Below are positions 28,437 to 36,260 of a stretch of DNA of 54,184 nt, piece by piece. Under the pieces are notes generated by a model. That model ran no database searches, had not been told where the DNA came from, and saw only the letters and a program-made list of their open reading frames with translations. A program made the position numbers and the translations under genes. The stretch is from Methylobacterium sp. E-065 (GTDB taxonomy: Bacteria > Pseudomonadota > Alphaproteobacteria > Rhizobiales > Beijerinckiaceae), in contig NZ_JAKSYD010000129.1 of assembly GCF_022829605.1 (NCBI RefSeq), forward strand, positions 1 to 54,184. The letters are read 5' to 3'. Each line of letters opens with the position of its first letter. The stretch's first letter is position 1.

Positions 28437-30623
28437 TCAGACGCGGTAGTGCGCGGAATTCCGTGACAGGTTGATGTTGTAATACGGGTCGGCGCGCAGC
28501 TCCGGGCCCCAGCGGTCGAGCATGGTGAGCACCTCGCCCTCGAACCGCTTCTGCTTCTCGGGCGTGTCCTCGGCCCCGCGGCTCTTCGACTCGTGGTGAA
28601 TCAAACGGGCGAAGGGCGTCCAGACGATCCGGTAGCCGGCCCGGCGGATCTTCAGGCAGAGGTCGACGTCGTTGAAGGCGACCTTCAGGGCGACCGCGTC
28701 GAAGCCGCCGACCTGCCTGAACACGTCGGCCCGCATGGCGAGGCAGGCGCCCGTCACGGCCGAGACCTCGTGGGCGATCACCATGCGGCAGAAGTAGCCC
28801 GGATCCGCGTCCGGCACGCCGAGATGGCTGTGGCCGGCCACGCCCCCGATCCCCAGCACGATGCCGCCGTGCTGGATGGTCCGGTCCGGATAGAGGAGCT
28901 TCGCCCCGACCGCGCCGATCTCCGGCCGGACCGCGTGGCGGACCATCTCGGTGAGCCAGTCCGGCTCCAGCACCTCGATGTCGTTGTTGAGGAACAGCAG
29001 CACCGGCCCGGTGGCGGCCGCCGCACCCCGGTTGGAGAGATCGGAGAAATTGAACGCCCCCGGCACCGGTACGACGCGCACCCGCGGATCGTCGCGGTAG
29101 CGGGCGAACAGGGCAGCGGTCTCGGGCTCGCGGCTATCGTTGTCGAGGATGATCACCTCGATATCGGGGTAATCGGTCGCGGTCAGCAATCCGTCGAGGG
29201 TCACCGACAGGATCTCGGCGCGGTCGCGGGTCGGGATGATCGCCGAGACCCGGGGCGGCGGCGCCGGCAGGGGCCGGATCAGGCGGTTGAAGCCGTTGGG
29301 GCCGGGCTCCGCCCGCCCGCCCCATGGGGCCACGACCTCCTCCAGGGCGCGCAGGCGCGCGGCCTCGGCCCGGGCGAGCGACCGGTCCGAGAAGGTGCCG
29401 GAGCCTTGCGCGGCGCGCCAATGGTAGAGCACCCGTGGGATGTGGCGGATGCGGGCGGGGTCGAGGCCGTCGGTCAGCCGGAGCAGCAGGTCGTGGTCCT
29501 GGCTGCCCTCGAAGCCGGGGCGCAGGCCGCCGACGGCGCGCAAGGCTTCGGTCCGCACCACCGTGAGATGGTTGATGTAGTTCTGCGCGTAGAGCAGCTC
29601 GCGGTCGAAGCCCGCCTTGAAATGCGGGTCGAAGCGGCGGCCGCGCCCATCGATCTTGTCCTCGTCGCTGTAGATCAGCACGAGGTCCGGGTCTTGACGC
29701 AGCGCCCGGGCGACCTCGTAGAACGCGTCCACGGTGAGCACGTCGTCGTGGTCCATGAAGGCGCAGACCGCGCCCCGGGCGAGGCCCAGTGCATCGTTGG
29801 TCGCCCGGGCGATGTGGCCGTTCTCAAGCCGGGTCAGGACGCGGATGCGCGGATCGGCCTCGGCCGCCTGGGTGAGAATCTTCGGGATCGCGGGGCGCGT
29901 CGAGGCATCGTCGACGACGCAGAGTTCCCAGTGGGGATAGAGCTGCGCGTCGAGCGAGGCGAGGGCGGCCCTGAGCACCTTCGGGTCGGGATCGTGGACC
30001 GGCATCAGCACGGAGATCAGCGGCGGATCGGCCCAGGCGGCGATCTCGGCGGCGATCCCGTCCCGCTCGGGCCGGCGCAGGGTGTGGGTGCCGAGCCACG
30101 CCTCGTAGCCCGTCACCCGCCGGTGGCGCAGGGCGCGGCCGAGGAAGCCCCGGGCCCGGACCTTCTTGCCGAGGACGCGCCAATAGAGGGCCTGCGCGGT
30201 CAGGGCCGGCTCGCGCAGGAGGCCGCGCCCGGCCAGGATCGGCCGGACGAGGCGGCGCAGGGCGATCCGGCGCAGCCGGGCCGGCACCCGTCCGGACGGG
30301 TCGGCGACGCGGAGTTCGACGACGTCCTCGGGCAGGCGGCCGATCCACGCGAAGGCGCCCCCGCCCCGCGCCTCCTGCGGCAAGAGCGAGCCCGGGCGCC
30401 CGTCAGCACCGACGAAGCTGATATCCGGGACGGTGTCGCGGCCCTCGGCCGGATCGTTCGCCAGGATGATCTCGACCCAGCGTCCCGCGAGCCCCGGCAG
30501 CGCCACGCGCAAGCCGTCCGCCGTCACCCGCGCCGACAGGGGACGGGGCTTACGCCCGAATCCGGTGACCTGCGCGGGCGGCAGACGGGAGGCGGGCATC
30601 TCGGAGCCCGATGCGGAGGCCAT
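28437..30623 (-). CDS. Tandem GT2-family glycosyltransferase
   Basis: This 728-residue protein carries two GT2 (GT-A fold) domains. The first (about 205-430) opens with ISVLMPVHDPDPKVLRAAL and has MDHDD and SDEDK acidic motifs; the second (about 465-720) opens with VSAIIPTRDRAEILSVTL and has FLNNDIEV and FNDVDLCLKIRRAGY. The N-terminal ~190 residues form an extra domain without a recognised family. Two GT2 modules in one chain are typical of enzymes that extend a polysaccharide or O-antigen-like chain with alternating linkages. It stands alone, so the product is not known. Confidence 0.92.
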   Translation of the reverse strand: MASASGSEMPASRLPPAQVTGFGRKPRPLSARVTADGLRVALPGLAGRWVEIILANDPAEGRDTVPDISFVGADGRPGSLLPQEARGGGAFAWIGRLPEDVVELRVADPSGRVPARLRRIALRRLVRPILAGRGLLREPALTAQALYWRVLGKKVRARGFLGRALRHRRVTGYEAWLGTHTLRRPERDGIAAEIAAWADPPLISVLMPVHDPDPKVLRAALASLDAQLYPHWELCVVDDASTRPAIPKILTQAAEADPRIRVLTRLENGHIARATNDALGLARGAVCAFMDHDDVLTVDAFYEVARALRQDPDLVLIYSDEDKIDGRGRRFDPHFKAGFDRELLYAQNYINHLTVVRTEALRAVGGLRPGFEGSQDHDLLLRLTDGLDPARIRHIPRVLYHWRAAQGSGTFSDRSLARAEAARLRALEEVVAPWGGRAEPGPNGFNRLIRPLPAPPPRVSAIIPTRDRAEILSVTLDGLLTATDYPDIEVIILDNDSREPETAALFARYRDDPRVRVVPVPGAFNFSDLSNRGAAAATGPVLLFLNNDIEVLEPDWLTEMVRHAVRPEIGAVGAKLLYPDRTIQHGGIVLGIGGVAGHSHLGVPDADPGYFCRMVIAHEVSAVTGACLAMRADVFRQVGGFDAVALKVAFNDVDLCLKIRRAGYRIVWTPFARLIHHESKSRGAEDTPEKQKRFEGEVLTMLDRWGPELRADPYYNINLSRNSAHYRV

Positions 30624-31058
30624 CAGCGCTGACTCTCGTCGGCCGCAGCGACGATCCCGCCCCCCGCGGATCCGAGTTCGTGGGTCGAATCACCCTGATC
30701 GTGGTCGAAGATGCAGCGCATGTCTCGAAGCATGAGGCGGCGGGCCGGCGCCCTGCGGCGCGGCCGGATGCCGGGCGGCAGGGGCATAGCGCATTTTGCC
30801 GAACCCGTGCACCTCGCACGGACCGGCCATGCGCGGCGTCTTCCAGCAGCGTCTTCCAAAAGACAGGTTCCGCTTGCGCCCCGGCCGGGCAGGGGCTATA
30901 GGCCCCGCCCACCGGAGCCCACACGGCTCCGGCCCGGGCGCATCGCTCAGCGGGAGGGCACTCCCTTGACAGGGGTGTCGGCACTCCTCATGAGCAGCCG
31001 AGAAGTCCGGGCTTTCTCGATGGCTTCCAGGTTCGATGAACCTGATCGCGGTCGATCA
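30624..31058. other. Spacer between the GT2 gene and tRNA-Val
   Basis: No protein gene can be supported. The left part (30624-30750) should contain the promoter of the leftward GT2 gene. At 30936-30981 lies the remnant of a second tRNA-Val (separate entry), and at about 31027-31043 a perfect small hairpin with a T-arm-like GTTCGAT loop (AGGTTCGATGAACCT) precedes the intact tRNA gene. Confidence 0.5.
30936..30981 (+). pseudogene. Decayed 5' half of a tRNA-Val gene
   Basis: The sequence reads like the first half of a tRNA: acceptor 5' strand GGGCGCA, D-arm GCTCAGCGGGAGGGC and an anticodon loop TTGACA within CTCCCTTGACAGGGGTG, sharing TCCCTTGACA with the intact tRNA-Val(GAC) 120 bases downstream. 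The anticodon stem has a T-T mismatch, and no matching T-arm or acceptor 3' strand follows. A T-arm-like hairpin about 50 bases further on may be its displaced end. I read it as a tandem tRNA copy that was broken. Confidence 0.6.
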
Positions 31059-31133
31059 GGAGACGTAGCACAGCGGTAGTGCATTCCCTTGACATGGGAA
31101 AGGTCACAGGTTCGATCCCTGTCGTCTCCACCA
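31059..31133 (+). tRNA. tRNA-Val(GAC)
   Basis: A complete cloverleaf of 75 bases with encoded CCA: acceptor GGAGACG pairs with CGTCTCC, D-stem GCAC/GTGC, anticodon stem TTCCC/GGGAA around loop TTGACAT (anticodon GAC), and T-stem ACAGG/CCTGT around TTCGATC. It decodes GUC valine codons, which are common in this GC-rich genome. A broken copy lies just upstream. No integrase gene is adjacent. Confidence 0.97.
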
Positions 31134-31231
31134 TTCGCCAGACGGTCGATCCGGCCGCGGCGCCTTGGTCCCAGGCTCGGCGAGCCTGACACGGGTTCAG
31201 CGAGCCGCAGCCGAAGGTTCGTAGGGCCGTC

Positions 31232-31501
31232 ATGACCGACGAGCGCAGGCACTGGTTCTACGACAGCCGATTGCTCGTCTGCGCCTTCTGCCTGCTGCTG
31301 TTCGTTGCGATCTTCTGGCAGGTCAGCCGGTTCGAGGGCTTCCAGCCGATCTTCACCTGCGAATCCAAGAACGACATCGATCGCCTGCTGCTGACGACCG
31401 GGATGGATGCCTGCATGGGCAACGCCCATTCGCAGGACGACAAGGAGCGCTGCATGCGCACCGTCTATGTCCTCGCCTGCATGAAGGAGCGGTGGCGCTG
31501 A
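31232..31501 (+). CDS. Small membrane protein with Cys-containing tail
   Basis: This 89-residue protein has one TM helix near the N-terminus (LLVCAFCLLLFVAIFWQV) and a soluble C-terminal part with four spaced cysteines (FTCESKN, MDACMGN, ERCMRT, LACMKE). The positive N-terminus suggests the tail faces the periplasm, where the cysteines may form two disulfides. The gene follows tRNA-Val by about 100 bases and has no close functional partner. A following small frame (GTG at 31492 to 31713) overlaps its end but is not convincing. Confidence 0.7.
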   Translation: MTDERRHWFYDSRLLVCAFCLLLFVAIFWQVSRFEGFQPIFTCESKNDIDRLLLTTGMDACMGNAHSQDDKERCMRTVYVLACMKERWR

Positions 31502-31709
31502 CGGGCTCCGGGGCGGTCACCGCGCTGACCGGCCCGACCCACGCCGACCGCTGCCTGCGCCCGGAGATCGTCGTCCCGCCGGTCGCCCTCGAAATCATGA
31601 TCCCCGTTCTGCCGCTGATGCACATTGCCAGGGCTGAGCGCGCGGCGTCGTGCGGAAACCCTGCACAGGCTCACGAACGCGCCAACATTCGCGTCGGATC
31701 GCCCCTGTT

Positions 31710-31725
31710 TTAACCCTTCGTTAAC
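31710..31725 (+). promoter_or_regulatory. CtrA-type binding box, perfect match
   Basis: The sequence TTAACCCTTCGTTAAC is an exact TTAA-N7-TTAAC, the full consensus for the alphaproteobacterial cell-cycle regulator CtrA. It lies about 55-60 bases upstream of the coiled-coil gene at 31779, where a CtrA-activated promoter would be expected. The site is visible in the sequence; its function is inferred. Confidence 0.6.
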
Positions 31726-31778
31726 CATTTTTACCAGTTTAGTTGGATCAGATCCGGCCGATAGGGAGCAGAAGGTCC

Positions 31779-32288
31779 GTGAGCGAGCTGCAGAGGCTTC
31801 TGAACGACCCGCGCTTCCGGCCCGCGGAGAGACTCAAGCAGGAACTCGGCGCCGCGGCCGAAGCCGGACTCGGCAGCGTCCTGCGGGTCGTCTCGTCGAT
31901 GCAGGATCCGGTCGAACTCCCGACGCCGGATCCGGCGCTGCAGGAATGGGACGGGCTGATCCACAGGGTCCAGGCCGCAGCCCGACAGGCGCGCGTGGTC
32001 GAGGCGCAGGCCCGGGAGCGGGAGGAGCGCATCGAGCACGTGCTGGAGCGGGTCCGGGAGGACATCAACGCCTCCAACGAGCGGGCCCGCATCGCGGAGA
32101 TGCAGGCTCGCGACGTCCAGGTGCGCGCCGAGGCCCAGGTCATCGCCGCCGAGGAGCGTGCCAAGGCGGCCGAGGCCCGTGCCCGCGCCGCCGAGGAGCG
32201 CGCCCGGCACGCCGAGGAATGGCTCGGGCGCGTCCAGGAAGCGATCCTGTCCGAATTCTCCGACATGACCGACCAGGCCGCGGCATGA
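31779..32288 (+). CDS. Coiled-coil protein, first of an overlapping paralogue pair
   Basis: This 169-residue protein of unknown function has a globular start (MSELQRLLNDPRFRPAERLKQEL form) and a long Ala/Glu/Arg coiled coil from about residue 65 to 150 with heptad-like repeats such as AEERAKAAEARARAAEERA. The C-terminus WLGRVQEAILSEFSDMT matches the end of the next protein. I choose GTG at 31779 since GGGAGCAGAAGG lies upstream, rather than an in-frame TTG at 31743. Its stop overlaps the next gene's start (ATGA). A perfect CtrA-type box lies upstream. Confidence 0.8.
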   Translation: MSELQRLLNDPRFRPAERLKQELGAAAEAGLGSVLRVVSSMQDPVELPTPDPALQEWDGLIHRVQAAARQARVVEAQAREREERIEHVLERVREDINASNERARIAEMQARDVQVRAEAQVIAAEERAKAAEARARAAEERARHAEEWLGRVQEAILSEFSDMTDQAAA

Positions 32289-32749
32289 GCGGCGCGGCGT
32301 TCGCGGCGCGCGCCCCGGCCGCCTTCGGAGCCGCTGACGGCCGGAGCGATCCGATCGACCGGGTCGTGGCTTTGTTCTCCGGCCCAGCCGCGGCACCGGC
32401 CCCGGAGCCCGACGACTGGTCGGCCTCCCTGACGGCCGTGCGCGGCCTCGCGACCCGGGTGCGCAACCTTCAGACGAATGCGCGGGATTCGATGCGAGAA
32501 GCCCAGCGCTCGGTGCGGGAAGCGGAGGCGGCCGCGCGTGCCGCCGAGGATCGGGCGCTCCATGCCGAATCCCTGCTGCGCGAGGCTGTGGCCCGGGCGG
32601 AGCGCGCCGAGGCTCAGGTCCGCGCGGCGGCCGAGCGGATCGAGCGGGCGGAGGCCCAGACCGCCGAGGCGCGGGCGTGGCTGCGGCGCATGCACGAATG
32701 CATGGTCAGCGAGTTCGGCGCCCTGACCCAGGAACCGGCCCTGGCCTGA
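32285..32749 (+). CDS. Coiled-coil protein, second of the paralogue pair
   Basis: This 154-residue protein pairs a variable N-terminus (residues 1-60) with a coiled coil (about 65-140) built of REAEAAARAAEDRA-like repeats and ends WLRRMHECMVSEFGALT, parallel to WLGRVQEAILSEFSDMT in the preceding protein. The start ATG overlaps the previous stop by the ATGA quartet, so both are made together, perhaps as a heteromer. The function is unknown. No membrane segment is seen. Confidence 0.78.
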   Translation: MSGAAFAARAPAAFGAADGRSDPIDRVVALFSGPAAAPAPEPDDWSASLTAVRGLATRVRNLQTNARDSMREAQRSVREAEAAARAAEDRALHAESLLREAVARAERAEAQVRAAAERIERAEAQTAEARAWLRRMHECMVSEFGALTQEPALA

Positions 32750-32762
32750 TTCGGCCGGGGTC

Positions 32763-33017
32763 CTAGGCGAGCGCCGGAGCGGCCGCGACGTCGACCGCGT
32801 GCCGCGTCCAGGCGAAGGGATCGCCGGGGCCGTAATACACCGCGATCTCGAGCTGCAGGATCCGGATGCAGGCCTCGGACAGGTCCGGCAGCAGGTTGCG
32901 GCCCTGACCGTCGAGGACCGACGTGAGCGCGGGGAGCGGCCGGCCCTCCCGGTAGGTGACGAGCACCTGCGCCTCGGCATACGGGTCGAGCGGATCGATG
33001 CAGTAACGCGCCGTCAT
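32763..33017 (-). CDS. 84-residue protein, paralogue of the one at 44094
   Basis: This small acidic protein carries the pattern C-x-D-P-x-D-P-Y-A-E-x-x-V-L-V near the start and GQGRNLLPDL in the middle, both shared with the 85-residue protein at 44094-44351. I do not recognise a named family. The start ATG at 33015-33017 has a strong AGGAGG seven bases upstream (33024-33029). A hairpin overlaps that ribosome-binding site (separate entry). It converges with the coiled-coil pair, with only 13 bases between stops. Confidence 0.75.
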   Translation of the reverse strand: MTARYCIDPLDPYAEAQVLVTYREGRPLPALTSVLDGQGRNLLPDLSEACIRILQLEIAVYYGPGDPFAWTRHAVDVAAAPALA

Positions 33018-33023
33018 CCGAGC

Positions 33024-33045
33024 CCTCCTCGCGCCAGCCGCGAGG
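33024..33045 (-). promoter_or_regulatory. Hairpin covering a Shine-Dalgarno site
   Basis: In the mRNA of the 84-residue protein, CCUCGCG pairs with CGCGAGG across a five-base loop (33027-33045), and the second arm includes the first bases of the AGGAGG Shine-Dalgarno sequence (33024-33029). The stem should limit ribosome access until opened by temperature, a protein or an RNA. The pairing is seen; regulation is inferred. Confidence 0.45.
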
Positions 33046-33240
33046 GTCGCCGGTAATACGACTCTGTAACATGCTGATGAAGCCGCCCACCCGGATCGCG
33101 GGGTGGACCGCCGCCGGGCGGGGTCGTCCCGCGTCCCGCGGCCCCCGGTCTCCGCAATGCGATCGATCGCCTTAAGCCCGCGCATACGCCCGCCGGGGCA
33201 GGGTGGCCGGATCGGTTCGCACTCCGCTGGCAGGATCGCC

Positions 33241-33378
33241 GTGACGCTCAGCATCGTCCTCAGTACGGCGCTTCCGCTCCTCACGGGGGTGGTGGCCCTG
33301 CTCTGGGCCGGATGGGTGGCGCCGGAGCGGGAGACGCTGCCCGACCTGTCCCGCCCCCGCGATCCCCGGACCTGGTGA
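33241..33378 (+). CDS. 45-residue single-span membrane protein
   Basis: This very small protein starts at GTG 33241, with AGGA six bases upstream, and consists of one hydrophobic helix (IVLSTALPLLTGVVALLWAG) followed by a short charged tail, APERETLPDLSRPRDPRTW. Size, ribosome-binding site and the sharp hydrophobic-to-polar change argue that it is real. The function is unknown. Confidence 0.5.
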   Translation: MTLSIVLSTALPLLTGVVALLWAGWVAPERETLPDLSRPRDPRTW

Positions 33379-33393
33379 GGGCGGCCGGCGCCG

Positions 33394-33409
33394 TTAAGGC
33401 CATGTTTAC
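33394..33409 (+). promoter_or_regulatory. CtrA-like box, one mismatch
   Basis: TTAAGGCCATGTTTAC fits TTAA-N7-TTAAC with one A-to-T change. It lies about 61-76 bases before the start of the gene at 33470, in the same place relative to its gene as the perfect box at 31710. Confidence 0.4.
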
Positions 33410-33469
33410 CCTGCCGCCACCCCGCCGCGTGGGGGCGAAACCCTCCGGGGGCGCGACTGGTTTTGAGGC

Positions 33470-33793
33470 ATGACCCAGTTCACGCTTGTGGCTCCGGCTC
33501 AGCCGCTGCCCGCCGGACACGCGCGGAAACCCGCCGCGGCCCATCGCTTGGGGCGCCGGAGCGCCACGCTCGAGCGGCTCGCCCGCGAACTCGATCGGCC
33601 GGTCGAGACCTTCTTCACCGATGCGGTCGCGAACACCGAATCCCCGGGCGCGGAATCCCTGGACGCGGATGCCAGCGAGCTCCTGGCCCTGGTGCGCCAC
33701 TGGCTGGCGATCGAGGATGGCCAGGCGCGCCGCCGCGTCCTCAGCCTCGCCCGCCAGGAGGCCGAGCGATCCGGCTTCCGGGCCTGCGCCTGA
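33470..33793 (+). CDS. Small HTH-remnant-like protein, unknown function
   Basis: This 107-residue protein contains RRSATLERLARELDRPVETFFTD, which is the last helix pair and tail of an XRE/Cro-type HTH (the usual form is LxxLAxALGVPVxxFF). The first helices of the HTH are missing, so it may no longer bind DNA. The C-terminal part (about 60-107) is helical: ELLALVRHWLAIEDGQARRRVLSLARQEAER. A CtrA-like box lies upstream. The start ATG at 33470 has no strong Shine-Dalgarno sequence. Confidence 0.7.
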   Translation: MTQFTLVAPAQPLPAGHARKPAAAHRLGRRSATLERLARELDRPVETFFTDAVANTESPGAESLDADASELLALVRHWLAIEDGQARRRVLSLARQEAERSGFRACA

Positions 33794-33902
33794 GCACGCG
33801 CGTCATCCCGAAAGGTGGTCTGCGGCTTTCGGGGGCACCCGGCCCTGCGCTATGACCCACGGGATGCCCCTGGGCGGGGGGCCGACTCGGGGAGGCTTCA
33901 CG

Positions 33903-34682
33903 ATGGATCTCGGCTTGAGCGGGCGCCGGGCGCTCGTCTGCGCGGCGAGCAGGGGGCTGGGCCGGGGCTGCGCCCTGGCGCTCGCCCGGGAGGGCGTCGC
34001 GGTGACGATCACCGCCCGGACCGCGGAGACTCTGGAGCGGACCGCCGACGAGATCCGCCGGGAGACCGGCGCCACCGTCACCGTCGTGGCGGGCGACATC
34101 GCCACCGAGGCCGGCCGGGCCGCAGCGCTGGCCGCCTGCCCGGAGCCCGACATCCTGGTCAACAACGCCGGCGGCCCGCCCCCCGGCGATTTTCGCGACT
34201 GGGACCGGGATGCCTGGATCCGGGCGCTCGACGCCAACATGCTAGCGCCGATCGCGCTCATCAAGGCGACGGTCGACGGGATGATCGACCGGAAGTTCGG
34301 CCGGATCGTCAACATCACCTCGTCGTCCGTGAAGGCGCCGATCGCGCATCTCGGCCTGTCGAACGGCGCCCGCGGGGGGCTGACCGGCTTCGTGGCGGGC
34401 CTCGCCCGGCAGGTCGTGCGGCACGGGGTGACGATCAACAACCTGCTGCCCGGCCCGTTCGACACCGACCGGATCCGCGGCAACGCCGGGGCGCTCGCCG
34501 CCAAGGCCGGCCTCAGCGTGGAGGCGTTCCTCGAAGCCCGCGCCCGGGAGAATCCCGCCGGCCGCTTCGGCGATCCCGACGAGTTCGGGGCGGCCTGCGC
34601 GTTCCTGTGCAGCCGGCACGCCGGGTTCATCACCGGCCAGAACCTGCTGATGGATGGCGGCGCCTATCCGGGCACGCTCTGA
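33903..34682 (+). CDS. SDR-family oxidoreductase with atypical active site
   Basis: This 259-residue protein has the short-chain dehydrogenase fold: cofactor motif ASRGLGRGCALALAREG, NNAGG at about residue 85, and a C-terminal ITGQNLLMDGGAYPG. The catalytic YxxxK is not in the usual place: after ITSSSVKAPIAHLGL the sequence reads SNGARGGLTGF, with Ser for Tyr and Arg for Lys. A subgroup of SDR proteins with SN-x-x-R in this position exists, so this may be normal for its kind, though activity needs caution. Annotators often call such proteins 3-oxoacyl-ACP reductase; I would not assign a substrate. Confidence 0.88.
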   Translation: MDLGLSGRRALVCAASRGLGRGCALALAREGVAVTITARTAETLERTADEIRRETGATVTVVAGDIATEAGRAAALAACPEPDILVNNAGGPPPGDFRDWDRDAWIRALDANMLAPIALIKATVDGMIDRKFGRIVNITSSSVKAPIAHLGLSNGARGGLTGFVAGLARQVVRHGVTINNLLPGPFDTDRIRGNAGALAAKAGLSVEAFLEARARENPAGRFGDPDEFGAACAFLCSRHAGFITGQNLLMDGGAYPGTL

Positions 34683-34697
34683 GGTGACCCGGGCGTT

Positions 34698-34750
34698 CGG
34701 GTTTCCCAAGGGCGAGCCCTTGGGCGGGTTCTCAGGGCAGAGCCCTGAGA
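34698..34750. repeat. Multi-hairpin intergenic repeat, short copy 5
   Basis: Between the SDR and amidase genes. It contains GGGTTTCCCAAGGGCGAGCC, CCTTGGGCGGG and the hairpin CTCAGGGCAGAGCCCTGAG. It matches the two commonest blocks of the family and lacks the middle hairpins. Confidence 0.7.
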
Positions 34751-34781
34751 TCTCTGGTCGGCACAACACGCGGTGAGGACC

Positions 34782-36065
34782 ATGAGCGTACGCGACACCC
34801 TCGAGGAGCGTCTGGCGCGGATCCGGACGGGGGACCCGGCGGTGTTCACCCGCCTCTACCCGGATTCCGCCCGGGCGGCGGCGGACGCGGCCGATGCCCG
34901 CCGCCGGGACGGGCTGTCCCTCGGGCCGCTCGACGGCGCGATCGTGTCGATCAAGGACCTGTTCGACGTGGCGGGCGAGACCACCACGGCCGGTTCGGTC
35001 CTACTCGCGGGGGCGCCCCCGGCCGCGTCCGACGCCCCGGTGGTCGCCCGCCTGCGCCGGGCCGGGGCGGTGATCCTGGCCAAGACCAACATGTCGGAAT
35101 TCGCCTTCTCGGGCCTCGGGCTCAACCCGCATTACGGCACCCCCGGCAACGCCGCCGATCCGGCCCGCATCCCGGGGGGCTCGTCCGCCGGGGCCGGGGT
35201 CTCGGTGGGGCAGGGGACGAGCGACGTCTCGATCGGCTCCGACACCGGCGGCTCGGTGCGGATCCCGGCCTCCCTGAACGGCGTGGTCGGGTTCAAGCCG
35301 ACCGCCCGGCGGGTGCCCCTGGCCGGCGCCTTTCCGCTCTCCTACGCCCTCGATTCCCTCGGCCCCCTGGCCCGGACTGTGGCCGACTGCGCCGCCGCCG
35401 ACGCCGTGATGGCGGGCGAAGAGCCCGCGCCGCTCGACGCCTTTCCCGTCGCGGGCCTGCGGATCGGCGTGCCCCGGGGCCTGCTGTTCACCGAGACCGA
35501 GCCGCTGGTGGCCGAGGCGTTCGAGCGGGCGCTGGCGCGACTCTCGGCGACGGGCGCCCGGGTGATCGACCATCCGATCGACGATCTGCTGGCCGCCATG
35601 GATGCAGCGCTGCCGGACGGGTCGCTGGCGGCGATCGAGGCCGCCGCGATCCACGCCGACTGGCTCGACGCGCAAGCCGAAAGCTACGACCCGCGGGTCC
35701 ACCGCCGGATCCTCGCCGGCCGGGCGGCCCCGGCGACGCGCTACATCCGGACGTTGCGCCGCCGCGCCGAGCTGATCGCGTCCCTCGACGGGCGGCTCGC
35801 GCCCCTCGACCTGCTGGCGCTGCCGGCGACCGCCACGACGGCGCCGCTCATTGCCCCGCTGGAGGCCGACGATGCGGCCTTCCTGGCGGCCAACCGGCTG
35901 ATGCTGCGCAACACGGCCTTCGGCAATTTCTTCGATCTCACCGGCCTGTCCCTGCCGATGCCGGATCTCGCCCGGCCGGCGGGGCTGATGCTGCTCGCCC
36001 GCCACGGGCAGGACCGCCGCCTGCTGGCACTCGGCGCCGGGATCGAGGCGGTGCTGGCGGGGTAG
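34782..36065 (+). CDS. Amidase signature family protein
   Basis: This 427-residue protein belongs to the amidase signature family, which hydrolyses amides with a Ser-cisSer-Lys triad. The Lys is in VSIKDLFDV, the cis-Ser in GGSSAGAGVSV and the nucleophile in GSDTGGSVRIPAS, with VGFKPTARRVP following, as in GatA-like amidases. It lacks GatA-specific context and is a stand-alone gene, so a catabolic amidase (possibly of the biuret/allophanate-like or malonamidase-like group) is more likely than a GatA. I start it at ATG 34782, three bases after GAGG; GTG at 34773 is an alternative. Confidence 0.92.
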   Translation: MSVRDTLEERLARIRTGDPAVFTRLYPDSARAAADAADARRRDGLSLGPLDGAIVSIKDLFDVAGETTTAGSVLLAGAPPAASDAPVVARLRRAGAVILAKTNMSEFAFSGLGLNPHYGTPGNAADPARIPGGSSAGAGVSVGQGTSDVSIGSDTGGSVRIPASLNGVVGFKPTARRVPLAGAFPLSYALDSLGPLARTVADCAAADAVMAGEEPAPLDAFPVAGLRIGVPRGLLFTETEPLVAEAFERALARLSATGARVIDHPIDDLLAAMDAALPDGSLAAIEAAAIHADWLDAQAESYDPRVHRRILAGRAAPATRYIRTLRRRAELIASLDGRLAPLDLLALPATATTAPLIAPLEADDAAFLAANRLMLRNTAFGNFFDLTGLSLPMPDLARPAGLMLLARHGQDRRLLALGAGIEAVLAG

Positions 36066-36200
36066 GGGGCTGGCGCGGCGACACCTCTGGACCGATCCTG
36101 CCTCTTGCAAGGGATCCGAGACGCGCGTCCACGCACACCTCCGCGGCCCCGCGCGCTGCGCCGCCGGGGGCATGGCCAAACCCTGTTGTCACCGGGGTGA

Positions 36201-36260
36201 CGCGGGACGCCGCGAAGCCCGAACACAACGTTGTCAAAGCCGGCTTCCCGGCGTCCCGCG
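36201..36260. repeat. 12-base inverted repeat with 36-base spacer
   Basis: CGCGGGACGCCG at 36201-36212 is matched by its exact complement CGGCGTCCCGCG at 36249-36260. The spacer carries AACACAACGTTGT. It could be a protein-binding dyad or a large RNA hairpin, and I see no flanking direct repeats that would mark an insertion. Confidence 0.45.

Noticed and set aside
28593..30632. A 679-residue plus-strand frame opposite the GT2 gene
   Set aside because: Antisense shadow of a well-supported glycosyltransferase, with no family similarity.
31492..31713. A 73-residue frame overlapping the end of the small Cys-containing membrane protein
   Set aside because: It could be translationally coupled, but the opposite strand is equally open and the sequence shows no helix or family pattern.
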